Assembly (NCBI GenBank): GCA_020636375.1
Contig: JACJXZ010000013.1
Coordinates: 124,001 to 188,000, forward strand
Length of the DNA stretch: 64,000 nt
Direction: 5' to 3'
Origin: Lewinellaceae bacterium
GTDB lineage: Bacteria > Bacteroidota > Bacteroidia > Chitinophagales > Saprospiraceae
Below are positions 40,901-46,900 of the stretch, piece by piece (within the stretch, counting starts at the first letter, position 1; every line of letters starts with the position of its first letter). The notes below the pieces were generated by a model that had not been told where the DNA came from, did no database searches, and worked only from the letters and a program-made list of their open reading frames with translations. The position numbers and the translations under genes were made by a program.

Positions 40901-43900
40901 TTCACCATCACGGTGAGCAACCAGGGCCCGAGCAACGCCACGGGCGTAGCGGTGGAAGACTACCTGCCGAACGGCTACAGCAATATCTCGAACATTTCGA
41001 ACGGCGGGACGCTGAGCGGCTCGACGATCACGTGGAGCGGGCTGACGGTAGCCAGCGGCAGCAGCCTGTCCTTGACCTTCAATGCGACGGTAGTAGCTCC
41101 GGGTGCAGGCGTCAGCCACGAGAACGTAGCCCAGGTGACGGCTTCCGACCAGGACGACCCGGATTCGACTCCGGACAACGACGACGGCGACCAGTCTGAA
41201 GACGACGAGGACAGCGCGACGACCTCGCCGCAGCAGGCGGACCTGTCGCTGGCCAAGTCGGTGAGCGACGCGACGCCGAACGTAGGCGACGTGGTGGCCT
41301 TCACCATCACGGTGAGCAACCAGGGCCCGAGCGCGGCCACGGGCGTAGCGGTGGAAGACTACCTGCCGAACGGCTACAGCAATATCTCGAACATTTCGAA
41401 CGGCGGGACGCTGAGCGGCTCGACGATCACGTGGAGCGGGCTGACGGTAGCCGGCGGCAGCAGCCTGTCCTTGACCTTCAATGCGACGGTAGTAGCTCCG
41501 GGCACAGGCGTCAGCTATGAGAACGTAGCCCAGGTGACGGCGGCCGACCAGGACGACCCGGATTCCACTCCGGACAACGACGACGGGGACCAGTCCGAAG
41601 ACGACGAGGACAGCACGACGACCACGCCGCAGCAGGCGGACCTGTCGCTGGCCAAGTCGGTGAGCAACAGCACGCCGAACGTGGGCGACGCGGTGACCTT
41701 TACCATCACGGTGACGAACCAGGGCCCCAACAACGCTACCGGCGTAGCAGTCGAAGATTATGTGCCGAACGGTTATGCCGGTATCACGAATATCAGCAAC
41801 GGCGGCACGTTTGCCGGCGGCACGATAACGTGGAGCGGGTTGACCGTAGCGGTGGGCAACAGCATTAGCCTGACATTTAATGCTACGGTTGGGCCGCTGG
41901 GCAATGGCGTGGAATACAGAAACGTAGCGCAGGTGACAGCTTCTGACCAGGACGACCCGGATTCCACTCCGGACAACGACGACGGAGACCAGTCCGAGGA
42001 TGATGAGGACGCCGTTACGGTCAATCCTACTCAGCTCGTAGACTTAGAGCTGGATAAGAGCGTCAACAATGCGCAACCCAACCTGGGTGCTTCGGTTACC
42101 TTTACCATCCAGTTGACCAACCAGGGCCCGAGTACGGCTACCGGAGTGGTGGTTCAGGACCTGTTGTCAAGCGGGTTGACTTACACGAGCCATATCGGCC
42201 CGGGTTCTTATAACCCAGTCACCGGGCTGTGGAACGTGGGCACGCTGGCTGCCGGCCAGTCGGTAAGCCTGATGATTACTACCGTGGTTGAATCGGAAGT
42301 AGCTATAAACCTCGCGGAGGTCGTTCAGGTGAACGAAGACGATGCGGATTCTACCCCGGGCAATGGCGTGGATACGGACGCCGACGGCAATGTGCAGGAC
42401 GATCCGGGTGACGAAGACGACGGCGACGGCGTAGTCATTGAGGTAGCCTGTGATATTGCTGCCCAGGTAAGTAATGTTCAGTGCGACGACAACGGTACCC
42501 CGTCCAACCCGAATGACGATACCTACACCTTCCAGTTGCTGGTTACGGGCGTAGGCACCGGAAGCAACGGTTGGGTAGACGCAGCGAACGGCATCTCCGG
42601 CAACTACGGTCAGGCCGTAACCTACGGGCCGTTTACGATCCTGGGCAACCCCAACCTGTTCCTCACGGTACGGGATGCCGATGATTCCGGTTGCACGGCG
42701 ACGACCCAGGTTCAGGCACCGTTGACCTGCTCCGATGAGTGCCGCATACGGGCCAACCTGATCGGTACGCCGGTTTGCAACGATAACGGTACGCCCAGCA
42801 ACCCGAATGACGATACCTACACCTTCCAGATACAGGTGATCGGCAACAATACCTCCACCTCCGGCTGGGTTGCCAATACAGGCGCAACCGGAGACTACGA
42901 TGAAGTAGTGACCTTCGGGCCCTATCCGGTGAGCCAGGGCAGCAGGCTTATGGTGTTCACGGATGCCAGCGACCCGAACTGCAATGCCACCATTCTGGTC
43001 CAGGCGCCGGCTACCTGTTCCGACCAGTGCCTCATTACGGCACAAGTTACCGGTACGCCCTGCGATGACAACGGTACGCCATTCGATCCGGACGACGATA
43101 CGTACTACGTGGTGGTTTACGTAGGCGGCGTCAATACCGGCGGCACCTGGATTTCCAATACGGGCATCCAGGGTACGTACAACAACTATGCTGCCTTTGG
43201 GCCGTATTCGGTCACTGCCGATATAGTGAGCTTCACCTTCACGGATTTGAATGACCCGAGCTGTACGGCTTCGGTAACGGCCTTCGCGCCCCCGCCGTGT
43301 TCCTTCCAGTGCGAACTGGACGTGAACGTGCTGGGCACGAACTGCAACGACAACGGCACGCCGGCCGATCCGACTGACGACACCTTCACCTTCAATGTGG
43401 TGGTCACCGGCATCAACATCGGCAACGGATGGCGGCAGGTATACTACAACGGCAGCCTCGGCCCGGTTCGTCCCTACGGCGTTCCGGTAACCATAGGCCC
43501 CTATCCGATCAGCGGCGGGGACGTCGATATCCGCATCCGCGACATCACGGATTCCGGCTGCCGCAGCGACTTCACGGTGGCGGCACCCGATCCCTGCTCG
43601 GCTGCCTGCGATATCACGGCAACGGCCAGCACGGCTGTCTGCGATGACAATGGCACCCTGAGCGACCCGGATGACGATACCTACAGCTTCCAGCTGACCG
43701 TATCCGGTGTCAATACCGGCGGCGGCTGGACGGCCACAGTCAATGGCCAACCGATCAGCGGAACCTATAATACGCCGGTACTAGTCAGCGGCCTGCTCAT
43801 CCTGGATGGCGATGTGACGATTGCCGACATTACAGACAACCAGGACGCTACCTGCGTGGCGCCTGCTGTAACGGTAACCGCCCCGGCACCGTGTTCCGAC

Positions 43901-46900
43901 GTCTGCATCCTGACTGCTACAGCAACGGCCAGCGATTGCGACGACAACGGCACACCTGCCGACCCGACGGATGATGTGTACCGGGTGACTCTCAACGTTA
44001 CCGGCCAGAATACGGGCTGTACGAGCTGGACGGCTGTAGTAAACGGTATTACCCGCACGGGCACGATCGGCCAGCCGATCGTTATCGGCGGCATCCCCGC
44101 CGGGCAGAATGCAGTAATTACAAACATCCAGTGCGTGGATGACCCGAACTGCACCGCCAGCCCGGTTACCGTAACCGCACCGGGCCCGTGCAGCGACCAG
44201 TGCCTCATCACGGCCAGCGTCACCGACGCCATCTGTGATGACAACGGTACGCCGGCAGACCCGAATGACGATACCTTCAGCTTCGGCCTGACCGTCACCG
44301 GCGTCAATGCCGGCAGCGGCTGGACGGCAACGGCCAACGGGCAGCCCATAGCCAGCGGCACGTATGGCAACCCCGTTCAGATTACCGGCCTGCCCATCAG
44401 CGGGGGCGATGTCACGATCATTGTCACGGATAATGACGACAGCAACTGTACCGCTATGCCGGTTGCCGTAACGGCACCGCCGACCTGCTCCGACCTCGAG
44501 CCGTGTTCTATCACCGCTGAGGTGGTCGAGTTCATCTGCAACGATAACGGCACGCCGGGTATGAATGCTGACGATACCTTCACATTCAGGGTACTGGTGA
44601 CCAATACCGGTGTGGGAAGCAGCTGGACAGCTGACGATGGAACCACGGGGCAATACGGACAGGAAGTCCTCTTCGGCCCGTACCCGTCGATCGCCGGAAC
44701 GATCTTCAACTTCATCATTACCGATGACGACGACCCGGGCTGCCAGTACGACCTGGAAGTAACAGCTCCGAACTGCTCCAACGACTGTAACCTGACGCCG
44801 ACCATCGTGAGCGAAAGCTGCGACGACCAGGGGACCGCCGATCCCAATGATGATACCTTCACCTGCGTGATCATCATCGATGGGGACTTTGTGGGCACAA
44901 CCTGGACGGCAACAACCGGTGAAACGGGTGTTTTTGGCGAACCCTACACCTTCGGGCCTTATCCGATAGGCAACAACGTCATCTTCAACGTCTATCCGGA
45001 CGCCAACGACAATTGTGTACTGGCCGTGTTCCTGGCATCGCCTCCACCTTGCTCGGTACAACCTTGTGGCATAACGGCGGACATTTCAAATGTGGAATGC
45101 TTCGACAACAACACGCCGCTGGATCCGTCCGACGACTTCTTCCACTTCACCGCTACGGTGACGGGAGACACGGTCGGCACCAACTGGCTGGCCTACGACA
45201 GCGATGGCAACCTGATCAACTTCGGCAGCTTCGACGTTCCGAAACTGATCGACGTTCCGTTCCTCATCAGCGACGGGGACGCCGTGATCCGGTTCGTGGA
45301 TGCTTCCAACCCGAATTGCTTCATCATCGTTACCGTGCCGGCGCCGGCGGCCTGCTCCGAGGAGTGCCAGATCGCTGCCAGCTACTCCGATGTGCTCTGC
45401 GACGACAACGGTACGCCGCTGGATCCGTCCGACGACACCTACACCTTCAGCCTGCTGGTCACCAACGGCAGTTTTGCCGGCCAGTGGGAGGCGCAGATCG
45501 CGGGCGGTGGAATGATCACCGGAGACTACGGTACAGCTGTGACAGCAGGGCCGTTCGACATCGGTGGCGGCGATATTACGATCGAAGAGATCCGCGACGC
45601 CGACTTCCCGGCCTGCGTTACCGACGCTGCTTTGACCATCCCGGCGCCGGATCCATGTTCTGCGGACTGCGAGATCGCCGCCAGCTTCGACGATGTGCTC
45701 TGCGACGACAACGGCACGCCGTTCGACCAGTCCGACGACACCTACACCTTCACGCTGTTGGTCACCAACGGCAGCTATGCCGGCCAGTGGGTGGCAGAGA
45801 TCGGTGGTACGACCATCACGGGCAGCTACGGTACGCCGGTAACGGCGGGCCCGTATAACATAGCCGACGGAGATATCACTGTGGTGAATATCCGCGACGC
45901 CGGCTTCCCGGATTGCACCGCCGATGCAGGCCTTACCATACCGGCGCCGGCACCCTGCTCCGGAGACTGCCAGATCGCTGCCAGCTTTGACGACGTACTC
46001 TGTGATCCGAACGGCACACCGCAGGATCCGTCCGACGACACCTACACCTTCACGTTGTTGGTGACGAACGGAGGCCTCGCCGGCCAGTGGGAGGCAGACA
46101 TCGCCGGGGTTGGAACGATTACGGGCAGCTACGGTACGCCGGTGACGGCAGGGCCGTTCGACATCGCCGATGGGGATATTACCATTGAGAATATCCGCGA
46201 CGTGAACTTCCCGGCCTGTGTCCTGGTTACGGATCTCGTTGTCGATGCGCCGGCACCCTGTTCCGGTGGCCTGATCGTCGAGTGCCCGCTGTCGACCCAC
46301 TACTGCCCGATCCTGGATGAGGACATCATGCTCTTCCAGACTGGTCCGTGGGATTGCAGCGCGGACATTGAGGTGCCGCTGCCCGACGTGACCACTTCCT
46401 GTGCAACTGGCGGCTATGAAGTCGTCACCGAACTGGTACAGTATGTGAACGGCGTACCCGTCGTCCTGGAGACCATCCTTCCGGGCGATCCGCGCCTGAT
46501 CACGGGCGTAGGGCTTGGCGACTATGTCTTCCGCTACACCGTGACGGACGACTGCGGCAATACGGCGGTGATCGAATGCCCGCTGCGGGTTGCCGACCTG
46601 TCGGAACCGGTGGCGATCTGTAAGAGCGGCCTGAACATTTCCGTAGGCGGCTTCGGCCTGGCTCGGGTCTACGCCCATCAGATCGACGAGGGCAGTTACG
46701 ACAACTGTGGTATCGACAGCATCCTGGTGCGCCGCGTCTATCGCCGCGACCCGCTGACCTGCGATACGATACTGCAACCGTACTACTCCGACTGGGGGCC
46801 GTACGTCGAATTCACCTGCTGTGATGCCGGCACCTACGTCACGGTTGAGCTGCGCGTGGTCGACATACACGGCAATGTAAACATGTGCTGGCTGGATATC

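Larger units (their letters stand above)
36043..42033 (+). repeat. Fifteen 133-aa (399-bp) DUF11 units
   Basis: Three units of the DLELVKTV type (36043, 36442, 36841) are followed by twelve of the DLSLAKSV type from about 37240. All end in an acidic DDGDQSEDDED linker. The twelve are nearly identical at the DNA level. Five frame disturbances lie between 37.0 and 39.8 kb. A single diverged 141-aa type unit follows at 42034-42440. Confidence 0.7.

Noticed and set aside
11970..42033. Tandem repeats as a CRISPR array
   Set aside because: Units are 231-710 bp, coding and without unique spacers, and no cas gene is present.
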